Source of the DNA: Candidatus Woesearchaeota archaeon
GTDB taxonomy: Archaea; Nanobdellota; Nanobdellia; Woesearchaeales; GCA-2686295
Direction of reading: 5' to 3'
Assembly: GCA_013202845.1 (NCBI GenBank)
Contig: JABMPT010000005.1
Span: forward strand, 1-64,000
DNA length: 64,000 nt
Below are positions 52,933 through 62,936 of this stretch, one piece after another. How positions within the stretch are numbered: position 1 is the first letter of the stretch; each line of letters begins with the position of its first letter. The notes under the pieces were generated by a model. That model was given only the letters and a program-made list of their open reading frames with translations. It had not been told where the DNA came from and made no database searches. Position numbers and translations under genes: made by a program.

Positions 52933-55215
52933 TTATCTTCTTTTCTTTTTTTTAGGTTTCTGCTTTTTATTTTTCAGAAGAAGGGGTTTCCTTCTTAATT
53001 TCTTGAAACCAATAACTGATAGCAGAATGAAAGCGATAACTAGCAAGGCCCAGTTAACATACCATGCAAGCTTTGTATATGCTTGGAAAGCTGTGTATTC
53101 CTCTCTCTGAATGACTTCTAAGGTTATCTCAGGACTCATTGCAAAAGCTCCTTTGCTGTCTTTAGCTACTATAGAAACTGTTGCTGTTCCATACCAGTCT
53201 TTTTTTGGTGTGAAAACCATCTTCCTATTTACAACAGAGAAGTTCACTTCTTCTATTTCTTCAGACAAATATAATTCCAATTCATCCTCTACATCAGGGT
53301 CTGCTACAAACTCAGCTACACCCATCTTGTAATTTGTGTTGTGAGGCCAAATAAAGTGTGTTTCGCTGGCTTCTGAGTAGTCTAGAGGCTCATAAAGAAC
53401 AGGTAATCCTTTGTAGAAATATAGCAAACCTGCAAATATAACTAATAAAGCTATCATGATTATCAAAGCAGTAGAGAATGAGCCGAGCATCAATTTGCCC
53501 GCTAACCTATTTAGGAATATTACCAAGAACAGTAAAACAACTATTACAACAACTAACAAAGTAGTTGCGGCCTGAGAAGGTCTCTTTGAAAAATAATTGT
53601 GTGCTTTAACATATAATGGTTTGTCCTTCAATGAAACCACTAAGTCATGTGTATACTCCAAATAATTAAGTTTAATTGTCAGGTTAACAGGATAATCATT
53701 GAACTCTGTTTCTTGAGTGTGTTCTGATAACAAGTTTATTGTTTTTGTTTCTCCTGCAGCAAGTTCTAGAGTAGTATTTTCAAGAGTTATCCAGAACTCT
53801 GACTCAAGGCTTAATTCATATTCCTCATCTGTTTTTCCTTTATTTATTAGTTTCACCTGGAAGCTGTTCTCTGTGTCCCTTCTCATAGAGTATTTATTCT
53901 TTCCAACATCTACGTAATGGCATGTTCCTTGAGATAGTACTTTTATTCTTGCATGATCCTCTGCAGACACATTGTTGGAGAGAACTGCCCTAGTAACTAT
54001 ATCATACGTTTCATCCTTATCTTCAGGGCTTATGACCAAAGTAATATTTGTGTCATCTCCAGGATTTAAAGTTGTTGAGCCATGTTTGAAGTAGGCAACA
54101 TCAGGGGTGGCTTCTAATTCAACCAGTTCCCTAAACGCACCATTATTCTTTACATTAACAGTTACTGACTTCTTCTCTGTACAAAACTCTTCTTCATAAC
54201 CCATTATATTTATTGAAATATCATAACAATCTGTTATGTTGAGAGAGATATTCTTTTCCTGCATAATATCTCCGTACGCAGTCCATGTTAGTAGAGTGAA
54301 TTCAAAGAAGCCAAGGTTCCTTCCTTCCCGAATATTTAATTCTAAATCAAAAGTTCCTTCCATTTTGCCTTCCAAGCTTATGCTCTGGTTGCTTAAGCTC
54401 ACAAAGAATGGTGCTCCAACTAATTCAAAATAATAAGTGTTCGGAGTATTTACACTATTCTCAATCCAGAGCTTGATTGGTTCTGCACCTTCCTCACAGA
54501 CATTGTATTTATCTTCAATGTCTAAAGTGTAAGCATAATATTGGTTTATCATTAAGTTGTGTGTAAGCTTTGATTGCAATTGGTTCTTTTCAGCGTTTAC
54601 AAAGAATTCTACTGGTGTTTCACCATAGAAGTTGCAAGATAACTCTAGTGTGGCATTAATCCTTGCTATCTCTTCAGGAGCCAGCTCTACTTCTGAACTT
54701 GAATAATTAATATAATCATTAAAATTTGAACTTAACAGGTACTTTTCTGTAAATGGACCTAAATTCTTTATTAGAACTCTATAATTAGCTGTTTTACAAG
54801 GGTCTATTTCTGCTTCTTCAGCATATAATTTAGTTCCTATATTTGCACATTGACCTGCTGCTATTTGTTTGACTATTCTTTCATTATCTCCTTTATCACT
54901 TCTGACTTTTATTTTCAAGTCCTTTCTCAAGCTTTCACATGGAGCTTTAACAAGCAAGGTAACATCCTGTACTTCTCTTGGCGCCAATTCAAATTCAAAA
55001 GGAGTTATCTCTACAAAGTCCAAATTGCTTGACAGAGTGTATATAGTATTCTCAGAACCTGTATTCTTTATCTTTATAGTATCTTCAAGTTCTGAACATC
55101 TGCATAATTTTAGAAGATTCTTTTCTGAATAGACACCAAAACTAGCGCTTACAAAACTAACAAGAAATAGTCCTACTAAGAGAAATACTACTAATTTTGT
55201 AAGTTTCAGGGTCAT
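52933..55215 (-). CDS. Large multi-TM surface protein with CARDB/NEW3-like repeats
   Basis: 760 residues: signal peptide (about 1-25); about five beta-sandwich repeats with recurring Cys pairs (CRCSELEDTIKIKNTGS, CKTANYRVLIKNLG, CTEKKSVTVNVKNNG); two TMs (about 560-580 and 590-610); a small extracellular beta domain (FTPKKDWYGTATVSIVAKDSKG); a last TM (about 725-745) and a Lys-rich cytosolic end. Many sequons and Cys suggest a disulfide-stabilised, glycosylated envelope protein. Downstream of the S-layer-like gene, same strand. Confidence 0.8.
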   Translation of the reverse strand: MTLKLTKLVVFLLVGLFLVSFVSASFGVYSEKNLLKLCRCSELEDTIKIKNTGSENTIYTLSSNLDFVEITPFEFELAPREVQDVTLLVKAPCESLRKDLKIKVRSDKGDNERIVKQIAAGQCANIGTKLYAEEAEIDPCKTANYRVLIKNLGPFTEKYLLSSNFNDYINYSSSEVELAPEEIARINATLELSCNFYGETPVEFFVNAEKNQLQSKLTHNLMINQYYAYTLDIEDKYNVCEEGAEPIKLWIENSVNTPNTYYFELVGAPFFVSLSNQSISLEGKMEGTFDLELNIREGRNLGFFEFTLLTWTAYGDIMQEKNISLNITDCYDISINIMGYEEEFCTEKKSVTVNVKNNGAFRELVELEATPDVAYFKHGSTTLNPGDDTNITLVISPEDKDETYDIVTRAVLSNNVSAEDHARIKVLSQGTCHYVDVGKNKYSMRRDTENSFQVKLINKGKTDEEYELSLESEFWITLENTTLELAAGETKTINLLSEHTQETEFNDYPVNLTIKLNYLEYTHDLVVSLKDKPLYVKAHNYFSKRPSQAATTLLVVVIVVLLFLVIFLNRLAGKLMLGSFSTALIIMIALLVIFAGLLYFYKGLPVLYEPLDYSEASETHFIWPHNTNYKMGVAEFVADPDVEDELELYLSEEIEEVNFSVVNRKMVFTPKKDWYGTATVSIVAKDSKGAFAMSPEITLEVIQREEYTAFQAYTKLAWYVNWALLVIAFILLSVIGFKKLRRKPLLLKNKKQKPKKKKRR

Positions 55216-55256
55216 TGTACATCTTTAAAAAAATAAGAGATAAAAAAATAAAAAAA

Positions 55257-56507
55257 TTAGTAATAGGTTTGTGAACCTTCTTCGTCACTTCCCCTCAACT
55301 TGTTGAAGCCGATTATCAAACCCACAATTATCAAGATAATTACAAGCACTACTAGAGCAACTTCTAATCCTCTCTTCAAACCACCAGTTGCATCGTCTGC
55401 AACAAGGTTTGCGGTTAGTGGGATTGCTTCTGAATCATCATCTGATGCCACAGTTGCCATAAAGACTTTCTGTCCTGAGGCATCTGCGTCTGCTTCAACG
55501 TACAGATATACTGTCTTTGTAGTTCCTGCTGGAACAACAACCACTGATGAAGGTGAAAGTCTGGATGATCCCCAAGCTTCAACTCCTGAAACAGTTACTG
55601 TGAAGGTCTTTGCAGTTGTTCCCTGGTTTGCAATCATTATCGGATATGCAACCTCTGAACCTGCTGCGACGTCTTGTTCTTCTGGAACTGTCACAACTGT
55701 TCTTCCTTCTCTTGCTGCAACGCATGAGTCTCCTGGAAGAACTGTTATTTGAGCGGTCTCAGTTGTTGATTCATATTCATCAAACTCAACTTCAATCTCA
55801 ACATCATAAGAACCTGGCTCTGCACAGTCTGGGATTCTTAGCAAGAATTCCTCGAGTGTCTCCTTCTCATCAACTTCTAACTCATCCAAGTACTCTGAGT
55901 CTTTAACATTGAGTTCTGGCACTGAGACTGTAACTTTAACATCGTCTAAATCATCATCTCCTATGTTCTCAACTCTAACAGTTGCTGTAAATGCTCTTCC
56001 CGCATTTATTGTTGATGACGGGCTAAATGAATAGTCCTTTACGATTACTGCTTCTTCTTCATCTACTCCAACAACGTGTAGCTGGTAGACAGCTTCGTAT
56101 GAGTAACCATCTTCATCTGCAACTCTTATTCTCAACAAGGTGTACTTCTTATCCATCTTCACTGGAACTTCAAGTTCCAACTCAATTGTGTCTACATCTC
56201 CAGTTGACATGTCAAAGCTTCTTGACGAATCTGAAACAAGTGTTTCTTCTTTGTGAGAGTATCTGTACCCTTTGATATCAGCATCTATCTGGACATCTGT
56301 GACGTCTGCTAATGCTCTAACTCTTACTTTTATATCAAGGTCTTCTCCTCTCTCAACCTGTAGGTTGTTTGTGTGTTCACCAACAGATGAATTATCAAAC
56401 TGATCACCGTTGATCTTTACGTACAAAATCTCTAGATTTTGTGCACTAGCGAAATTTGTTGCTAGTAAGGCTATTGCCAATAGAACCAAAATTTTAGCAA
56501 TGTTCAT
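55257..56507 (-). CDS. Putative S-layer-type surface protein (COG1361)
   Basis: 416 residues from the ATG at 56507. The ATG at 56516 is also possible; GAGGGGG lies just upstream of both. Signal peptide (about 1-23, ending ASAQ), several acidic CARDB-like beta-sandwich domains, and a C-terminal TM (about 385-405) with a short tail ending QTYY. The leader of about 55 nt after TATA AATATATAAAG (56587-56597), the acidic composition and clean codon use suggest high expression. A good candidate for the main cell-surface protein; not proven. Confidence 0.78.
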   Translation of the reverse strand: MNIAKILVLLAIALLATNFASAQNLEILYVKINGDQFDNSSVGEHTNNLQVERGEDLDIKVRVRALADVTDVQIDADIKGYRYSHKEETLVSDSSRSFDMSTGDVDTIELELEVPVKMDKKYTLLRIRVADEDGYSYEAVYQLHVVGVDEEEAVIVKDYSFSPSSTINAGRAFTATVRVENIGDDDLDDVKVTVSVPELNVKDSEYLDELEVDEKETLEEFLLRIPDCAEPGSYDVEIEVEFDEYESTTETAQITVLPGDSCVAAREGRTVVTVPEEQDVAAGSEVAYPIMIANQGTTAKTFTVTVSGVEAWGSSRLSPSSVVVVPAGTTKTVYLYVEADADASGQKVFMATVASDDDSEAIPLTANLVADDATGGLKRGLEVALVVLVIILIIVGLIIGFNKLRGSDEEGSQTYY

Positions 56508-56616
56508 TTTCTCCATACCCCCTCAAATCGGTTTTTTCAAAAGGAATTTCACGACGAACTTCCTGTTTGAATATAAAATTGATGCTAATATATAAAGTTT
56601 TCGATATTTTTTCATT

Positions 56617-56635
56617 CAAAAGTGAAAACTTTTTG
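56617..56635. other. Hairpin between cadherin-like and S-layer-like genes
   Basis: CAAAAGT GAAA ACTTTTTG, paired with a single bulge. It lies just downstream of the 1057-residue protein gene's stop and could end its transcript. The flank ATTCAAAAG resembles the idi/ATPase hairpin repeats but the match is weak. Confidence 0.4.
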
Positions 56636-56649
56636 TTTTTATTTTCGAG

Positions 56650-59600
56650 TTAACGAATTCTTAATGGAAGATATTTTGTCCTCTTCAAATCACTATTTGA
56701 GACATAAATACCTAAATAATAATCTCCTGGTTCCACATCATGTGGAATGTATAAATATGACTTTACAGTCTTCTTCTCACCAGCATCAACATCAACAACA
56801 CCCAAAGGTTCTTTGATGCCTAATTCAGGCATTATAGCTCCAACTGTCAATGAATCTATATCTTCATCAATATAATTCTTCAAGGTAGCGGATATCATCA
56901 AATAATCACCTGCCAGTGCAGAGTTATAATCATATCCAAAAGCTCTGACTTTAGATATCTTTATGCCTTTCTCGACATTATTCACAATTGAAAACTCATC
57001 CTTGTCTTCAGGACTGTCACAACCAGGATCTTCAGGATAATCAGTCAGACCATCATTGTCATTATCCAATCCGTCTGAACAATGTGCTGGATTGTAAAAT
57101 AGTATTATTAGTGAAAAAGTCTCTTCCTCTGTAAACACCCCATCACTAACAAACACAGTAAAAGTATGACGCAAGGCAAATTGACTAACTGCAGGAATGA
57201 AATATATAACTCCTGTTGCAGGATCAATATCAAACAAATTAGAGTCATCAGAAAACGTCAAGATGTCATTATTCAAGTCCTCAACTTCAACCTGAAAGGT
57301 GAAAGCTTTGTCAACATATGCTGTAAACCTCTGCACAGATGGAGTAATAACCGGACGTCTAGGAAGACTGTCAACAGTGAGTGTGAAAACATCACTAACT
57401 AACAAAGCTGAATCGCTACAGGTTATATTTATATCATATACTCCTTCATCATTTAATGTCGGAGTGAAACTAATATAACCAGTTGAATCTATATCAAACA
57501 AAACAGTGTCATCAGTATAAGTCAATGTATCTCCATCAGGATCAGTGCATACAACCTGATAAGTGAAAGTTGAATCTTCCACAGCATTTTGATCAGATAT
57601 TGCTTGCATTGAAGGAGCATCATTAACCCCATTCACAGTTATTGAAAAAGTGTTTGGAGTCACCCATCCTTGGCCATCATCAGCGCCTATTGTACAGCTG
57701 GAAAGTCCATTCCAGTCACTAACCGAATTCAAAATTAAATCATTTCCTGAAACTTCGCAATCAACCTGTGCAGTGTTTTCAGATATAACAACAAATGAGA
57801 TTGTGTCATTGTCAGAGTCTGTTACCATGCTGGCAAGACCTGATACAAGTATTGTTGAGCCAAAATCCTCAGCAAGGTTTGCATCAGGAATATCTGTCGT
57901 CCATACAGGAGCGGTGTTAGTAATAACTTCAATAGCCACATCATCTGTTGCAACGCTTCCATCTGTATCATCTGCTGTAAAGGTTACGGTTTCATTTCCA
58001 ACCCAATCAGATGAAGTTATAGTAACAATGTTTGTCGCAGCATCTATTGATACACCAACATTAGTATTTCCTGCGAAGCTCCATGCAATCTCATCATCAG
58101 GAGTTTCAAGGTCTGTAACATAATCATCCAAGTCCCATGAAACCTGTTGATTTTGAGACATTAGTATATCAGACATGTCCAATAATTCCAACTCATTATT
58201 TAGTACTGTTACTGCAAGATAAGCATGGTCTGCTGCATCATCCTTAAAGGTGAAAACAAACACCATTGAGTTACCTAACAAATAATCATCTAAAGGTATG
58301 CTTGGTAAAGAGTAGTAATAGTTACCATCAGGAGTGGCTGGCTGACCATCAACTACTTGAGTTCCACCAACAGTTCCATTATATGCTAACAAGTCCATAT
58401 CTCCCAATCCGGTTTCTGCATTGTAAATCCTAACAGTATTTATCTGATTTGGTGCAAAACTTCCGTTTAACAAGGAATAAACCTCAAAGCCTACATATAA
58501 CTGCATTCCTCTGAAGAAGTCTGAATTTTGAACTGAATATTGATCATCTTCATAAGAGTTTAAGTCTGAAATATTATATCCATGTTCATACACATTTATT
58601 TGTATTGAATCAGTATCTGTTAAGTTAGTGGTGTCACTAACTTCAACACCTATTGTATAAGTTCCTGGTGTTTCATATGAATGATAAGCAACGCTTTCAA
58701 TTCCTGTTGAGCCATCACCAAAGTCCCATTCATAACTAAGTGTTTGAAGGTCAAGATCCTCACCAAAAGCTATGAATTGTATGTCTTTTCCAGCTGTGAA
58801 GCCGTCTCCGTCTCTTGGTTGAGTTATAATCACAGTCGGAGGATTTGTTGGCATGTTGACTGTGGCAGTCATAGAATCAAAATCAGAACTATCTCCAAGG
58901 TCTGATGCTGTGAATCTTATAGTCTCACTACCCCACCAATCCACAGTAGGTGTTAATGTGACAACACGACCAAGACCAATTTGAACATCAATAAAATTGT
59001 TTCCTGAAAAAGTCCATGTGATCTCACTATCAGAGTGATCAACATCAGTTACATAATCATCTAAATCAAATATGTTGAAAGGAACACCATAATCATTTGT
59101 CTGATCTGGAATGTCAGAAACAACAGGCGCATCATTAACAGAATTCACAGTCAAAAGAAATTGATTGCTTGTAACATTAAATTTGCCATCACTTGCAGTT
59201 ATTGTGATTGTCTCGCTCCCAAACCAATCATTATCAGGCGAAAAGGTCATGTTATTATCAAATATATCAACACCGGTATTTGACAGCGGAGTGTGAGTAT
59301 AAGTCAAAACATCATCATTAGCATCAGAGAAGTAAGCATTTAGATTAATGGTGTGTTGATCGTCCTCACTCCATGTCTGATCAGGTATAACTTCAACAAC
59401 AGGTGCAACGTTAATCTCAATTACTGTTAAAATCAAGTACTCTGAGTATGCAGAATAAGCATCAGCAGCATATATTCTTACTCTATAATTACTGTATTCA
59501 GAGTAGATAGATTGATCAACTGTTTCCATTTCTTCAAGATATGAAACTCCAAACTCATCCCCAGAATCAGTTCCTGAAGCAAAAGTATGAACTACTTGAT

Positions 59601-59823
59601 CTCCATCGTCTAACAATTCAACTTCATATGTTGTTGGAGCATTCATGCTAAAGATTGACCAGTTGAAATCTGCAGACTCCCCATCAAGCAGAACCATTGA
59701 TTTATTTTGCAAGTAATTTCCTTGATCATCTAGCCAAAACCCCGCAGTCAATGCTGCCTCTGCTGATTGAAAACTAATAGTTAATAGTAATACAAATAAT
59801 GTCAGAAGAATTGCTTTCCTCAT
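56650..59823 (-). CDS. Very large secreted protein with cadherin-like, PKD and Ca-binding modules
   Basis: 1057 residues: signal peptide (about 1-23); cadherin/Ig-like repeats with VIPDQTWSEDDQHTINL and FSPDNDWFGSETITITASD; a PKD domain (about 335-410, YEWDFGDGSTGIESVAYHSY); more cadherin-like repeats with INDAPxxxxISDQ spacing; an Asp-rich motif CSDGLDNDNDGLTDYPEDPG (about 945-965) typical of Ca-binding extracellular proteins; and a final CARDB-like domain. No C-terminal TM. Starts in a 4-nt overlap with the beta-barrel-like gene. Likely adhesin or envelope protein. Confidence 0.85.
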   Translation of the reverse strand: MRKAILLTLFVLLLTISFQSAEAALTAGFWLDDQGNYLQNKSMVLLDGESADFNWSIFSMNAPTTYEVELLDDGDQVVHTFASGTDSGDEFGVSYLEEMETVDQSIYSEYSNYRVRIYAADAYSAYSEYLILTVIEINVAPVVEVIPDQTWSEDDQHTINLNAYFSDANDDVLTYTHTPLSNTGVDIFDNNMTFSPDNDWFGSETITITASDGKFNVTSNQFLLTVNSVNDAPVVSDIPDQTNDYGVPFNIFDLDDYVTDVDHSDSEITWTFSGNNFIDVQIGLGRVVTLTPTVDWWGSETIRFTASDLGDSSDFDSMTATVNMPTNPPTVIITQPRDGDGFTAGKDIQFIAFGEDLDLQTLSYEWDFGDGSTGIESVAYHSYETPGTYTIGVEVSDTTNLTDTDSIQINVYEHGYNISDLNSYEDDQYSVQNSDFFRGMQLYVGFEVYSLLNGSFAPNQINTVRIYNAETGLGDMDLLAYNGTVGGTQVVDGQPATPDGNYYYSLPSIPLDDYLLGNSMVFVFTFKDDAADHAYLAVTVLNNELELLDMSDILMSQNQQVSWDLDDYVTDLETPDDEIAWSFAGNTNVGVSIDAATNIVTITSSDWVGNETVTFTADDTDGSVATDDVAIEVITNTAPVWTTDIPDANLAEDFGSTILVSGLASMVTDSDNDTISFVVISENTAQVDCEVSGNDLILNSVSDWNGLSSCTIGADDGQGWVTPNTFSITVNGVNDAPSMQAISDQNAVEDSTFTYQVVCTDPDGDTLTYTDDTVLFDIDSTGYISFTPTLNDEGVYDINITCSDSALLVSDVFTLTVDSLPRRPVITPSVQRFTAYVDKAFTFQVEVEDLNNDILTFSDDSNLFDIDPATGVIYFIPAVSQFALRHTFTVFVSDGVFTEEETFSLIILFYNPAHCSDGLDNDNDGLTDYPEDPGCDSPEDKDEFSIVNNVEKGIKISKVRAFGYDYNSALAGDYLMISATLKNYIDEDIDSLTVGAIMPELGIKEPLGVVDVDAGEKKTVKSYLYIPHDVEPGDYYLGIYVSNSDLKRTKYLPLRIR

Positions 59824-60974
59824 TCTCCTCCTCCTAGCACGTCCTTAACCTCATCATATAACCCCCTAAAGTCAGGATCATAGCTCATACCAACTGAGAA
59901 AATGGTTGACTTTCCATTCCAACTAGGAATAGTGTGACCTGTTTGGTCTTCTATCATATACCCAACAGAACCATTCACGCGTAATCTATCAGTTATGTCA
60001 ACACGGGCATTTAACCCTATCATCCAGGCCAACATCTTGAAATTATCAATATTTAGGAAATCCATCTCAGCAGTCACCTCTCCAAACTCAACCTTTTCTT
60101 CATGAGTTGTACTAGCAAGCCTATAACTATCCTGTTGAACTCCACCAAACAAGCCAAGGCTTAGTTTACTGTAAACATTCCAAAGGAAACCAATGTCCAA
60201 ACCCGCTCCTTCCAAATAATCATATGTGTCAGTTCTTGTGCCTGAGAAGACTCCATGGGATGAAGGCACTGCTTCATTAGAAATCATTCGTCCAAACATG
60301 TACGAAACTCCAACTTGGAGTACAAAGTCCTCAAAACCATATCCTAAGCTGGCGCGTACACCATTAATAGTTGTTCCTCCTCCATTGGCCTGCCATACAG
60401 CATCAACACCAAGCTCAAGTGGAGTATCAGACCTATAGAATGGACTATCTGGTGCAGGGATTTGATCACCTGGTTGGAGAACAAATTTTTCACCATTATC
60501 ATCTCTGAACCAATCATAAACCAAGAAAGCTAATTTCTTTTCACCAACAGTTCTTGTCTCTATCCTTGTCTCATACCTAACACCTATTCTTTCACCATCT
60601 CTAATAACACCTGTATTAACAGTTTCATCAACCATGATTTGAGCCAAGGCATGGACTTTGGCATAATCCATGCCAAAGTTTCCTTCTTCAAATTCGTTTA
60701 TGGCAACCCTGGAATGATCTGCTTGCACAAACATCTCGGCAGAGTTCCATATGCTAGAGAGTGATTGTGGCGCATCTTTTTCCAAAACCAACCAAGGTCT
60801 ACCACCATGATAAACTGTGTTGTTCTCAATTGTTTGAGTTAGAGTTTTGTATGTGAGATTTTCTTCTACTTTTCCTTCTTCTGCTTTACCATTTGTTTGA
60901 GCAATGATTTGATTAGCTCCGACAGTAGTGATTCCTAAGAAAGCGAGAAGCGCATAGAATGTTTTAGTATTCAT
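59820..60974 (-). CDS. Secreted protein resembling an outer-membrane beta-barrel
   Basis: 384 residues from the ATG at 60974, supported by GGGGG 8 nt upstream; the track start at 61040 has no site. Signal peptide (about 1-26, ending IIAQ). The C-terminal two thirds consist of amphipathic strands with alternating hydrophobics and aromatic girdle residues (VRASLGYGFEDFVLQVGVSY, LDIGFLWNVYSKLSLGLFGG, MLAWMIGLNARVDITDRLRV, STIFSVGMSYD). No TM helix after the signal peptide. The C-terminus lacks the final aromatic residue of bacterial OMPs. Coupled (4-nt overlap) to the giant cadherin-like gene. In an archaeon this is unexpected; function unknown. Confidence 0.7.
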   Translation of the reverse strand: MNTKTFYALLAFLGITTVGANQIIAQTNGKAEEGKVEENLTYKTLTQTIENNTVYHGGRPWLVLEKDAPQSLSSIWNSAEMFVQADHSRVAINEFEEGNFGMDYAKVHALAQIMVDETVNTGVIRDGERIGVRYETRIETRTVGEKKLAFLVYDWFRDDNGEKFVLQPGDQIPAPDSPFYRSDTPLELGVDAVWQANGGGTTINGVRASLGYGFEDFVLQVGVSYMFGRMISNEAVPSSHGVFSGTRTDTYDYLEGAGLDIGFLWNVYSKLSLGLFGGVQQDSYRLASTTHEEKVEFGEVTAEMDFLNIDNFKMLAWMIGLNARVDITDRLRVNGSVGYMIEDQTGHTIPSWNGKSTIFSVGMSYDPDFRGLYDEVKDVLGGGE

Positions 60975-61194
60975 TTTATTTACCCCCAATAAAAGACTGA
61001 TTCTACATAGTTTTTCAAAAGTAAAATCAGCCTCCCCCAAAATTACAATAAGGAATATTTTTTTGTTTATAAAATTTGCTATTTTTAACTATTTTGTAAT
61101 GAGAACAAACAAAGAGTACTTTTTAGTAGTATAATAGTATTATATACTTTATATTAAAGCAAGATTTAAAAAAAAGAACAAGTTCTAAAACAAC

Positions 61195-62256
61195 ATGAAG
61201 ATAACAGTAATAGGCGGAGGACCTATAGGTTGCTACACAGCATCCTTGCTTTCAAAAGATAATGAAGTGACTTTATATGAGGAGAAAAAAGAAGTTGGTC
61301 TGCCAATACAATGCACAGGCATTCTTAGCGATACAATACACGAAATAATTCCTATAAAAAAAGACTTTGTGGCAAACAAGATATGGTCTACAAGAGTGTA
61401 TTCTCCAAACAATAAATTCCTAAGAATAGATTTCAAGAAACCAAACATAATCATATACAGAAACAAATTCGATCAACATTTCAGAGACAGGGCATTGAAA
61501 AACGGAGCAAAGATAGTTCACAAGCACAGGTTCACTGGTAAGAAAGAAGTGTTGAGTTTAGAAACCAGAAAAAAGAAAAAAATAGATTACAAAATGCTCA
61601 TCGGAGCAGACGGTCCCTTGAGCAAGGTTTCAGAACTAAATGGATTGGGAAAGAGGAAATATCTTCAAGGAGTACAGGCCTTGATAAAGAAAAAGAATGA
61701 CAATGTTATTGATTTCTATCCACACATCGGAACATATGCCTGGGCAGTTCCACAAACAGAAGATGTGCTGAGAGTGGGAGTTGCTACAGAAAAAAACGCA
61801 ATGAAGATCTTCAAAGAATTTTCAAAAAGATACAAAGGAAAACTTCTAGGATGGCAGGGAGGATTAATACCCCTACATAATCCGAAACTACAAACAGCAA
61901 AAAACAATGTATACTTGGTAGGAGACGCTGCAGCCCAGATAAAAAACACAACAGGCGGCGGATTAATACCAGGATTAATATCTGCTGAAGAATTGAAGAA
62001 AGCAATCGACAATGACCTTGATTATGACAAGTTATGGAGAAAGAGAATAGGAAAAAGCCTGTGGACACACTACTTTGTCAGGAACATAATGAATAACTTT
62101 GATGATGATGACTGGAACAGGTTAATACAGTTATTCAACAAAAAATCCATGAAACATATTCTTGCAACAGAGAGCAGGGACAAGCCAATAAGGATACTGA
62201 CAAAAGCAATACTCAGAAACCCTTCGATGCTTAAATTCTTCAAGAAAATATTCTAA
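61195..62256 (+). CDS. Geranylgeranyl reductase-family FAD oxidoreductase
   Basis: 353 residues. N-terminal FAD-binding VIGGGPIGCYTASLLSKD, then EKKEVGLPIQCTGILS (GGR signature), the DG-type GADGPLSKV (about 140), and the second FAD motif VYLVGDAAAQIKNTTGGGLIPG. The family saturates the geranylgeranyl chains of archaeal lipids and polyprenols. AT-rich promoter. Works with IDI in membrane lipid synthesis; converges on the GT2 gene with a 4-nt overlap. Confidence 0.9.
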   Translation: MKITVIGGGPIGCYTASLLSKDNEVTLYEEKKEVGLPIQCTGILSDTIHEIIPIKKDFVANKIWSTRVYSPNNKFLRIDFKKPNIIIYRNKFDQHFRDRALKNGAKIVHKHRFTGKKEVLSLETRKKKKIDYKMLIGADGPLSKVSELNGLGKRKYLQGVQALIKKKNDNVIDFYPHIGTYAWAVPQTEDVLRVGVATEKNAMKIFKEFSKRYKGKLLGWQGGLIPLHNPKLQTAKNNVYLVGDAAAQIKNTTGGGLIPGLISAEELKKAIDNDLDYDKLWRKRIGKSLWTHYFVRNIMNNFDDDDWNRLIQLFNKKSMKHILATESRDKPIRILTKAILRNPSMLKFFKKIF

Positions 62257-62936
62257 TGAGTCAGTTTACGAAACAACATTCTAAATCCTATCTTGACACT
62301 ATTCCATCCACGTTGACCTTTCTGTTTGGAATAATCAGAATAAGTGATAGTAACAGGAACCTCCTTGTAAGGAATCCTCCTTGAATGAATCTCCTCAACA
62401 ATCTGAGAAGCATGCTCCATCCTGTCAGAAGTGATATTTATCCTGTGAGCTGCAGTTCTTGAAAAAACTCTGAAACCATTATGAGAATCAGTCAGTTTTA
62501 TACCATACAAAATCCAAACAACAAGCACTCCCATCTTCAAAACAAGTCTTCTCAAAAAAGGAGTATTTGAATCCTTTTTCAAAAATCTAGAACCTAGAGC
62601 GGCTTCACACTCACCATTCATCACCGGTTTTAGCAATCTTTCAATATCTTCAGGATGATGCTGACCATCTGCATCAAAAGTCACAATGTAATCAGCACCT
62701 TTCATAAGAGCATAGTCAATTCCTGTCTTCAAAGAAGCGCCCTGCCCACGATTGATGAAATGTTGTAAAGCAGTAGCTCCAGACTTAGAGATAATCTCAA
62801 AAGTGCTATCTTTAGATCCATCATCAACAACAACAATGTTTCTATAACCATGCTTTTTCAAACCTTTTATGACTCTGGTTATTGATCTCTCCTCATTATA
62901 AGCTGCTATAACCACAAAAACATTGTTTTTTTTCAT
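62253..62936 (-). CDS. GT2 glycosyltransferase, polyprenyl-phosphate sugar type
   Basis: 227 residues from the ATG at 62936, which overlaps the upstream stop as ATGA; the track start at 62984 lies inside the previous gene. GT-A fold: VVIAAYNEERSI, VVDDGSKDST, FDADGQHHPEDI (DxD), GSRFLKKD, and LTDSHNGFRVFSR. No C-terminal TM. Similar to dolichyl-phosphate mannose/glucose synthases and ArnC. Cotranscribed with two small transporter genes: makes a lipid-linked sugar for envelope glycans (inference). Confidence 0.87.
   Translation of the reverse strand: MKKNNVFVVIAAYNEERSITRVIKGLKKHGYRNIVVVDDGSKDSTFEIISKSGATALQHFINRGQGASLKTGIDYALMKGADYIVTFDADGQHHPEDIERLLKPVMNGECEAALGSRFLKKDSNTPFLRRLVLKMGVLVVWILYGIKLTDSHNGFRVFSRTAAHRINITSDRMEHASQIVEEIHSRRIPYKEVPVTITYSDYSKQKGQRGWNSVKIGFRMLFRKLTH

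Noticed and set aside
56617-56635. Third copy of the idi/ATPase palindrome-hairpin element
   Set aside because: Only ATTCAAAAG matches; no partnering palindrome; more simply a local terminator-like hairpin.
60975-61040. N-terminal extension of the beta-barrel-like protein
   Set aside because: A signal peptide starts cleanly at MNTKTF (60974) with GGGGG 8 nt upstream; the extension overlaps the promoter region and has no site of its own.
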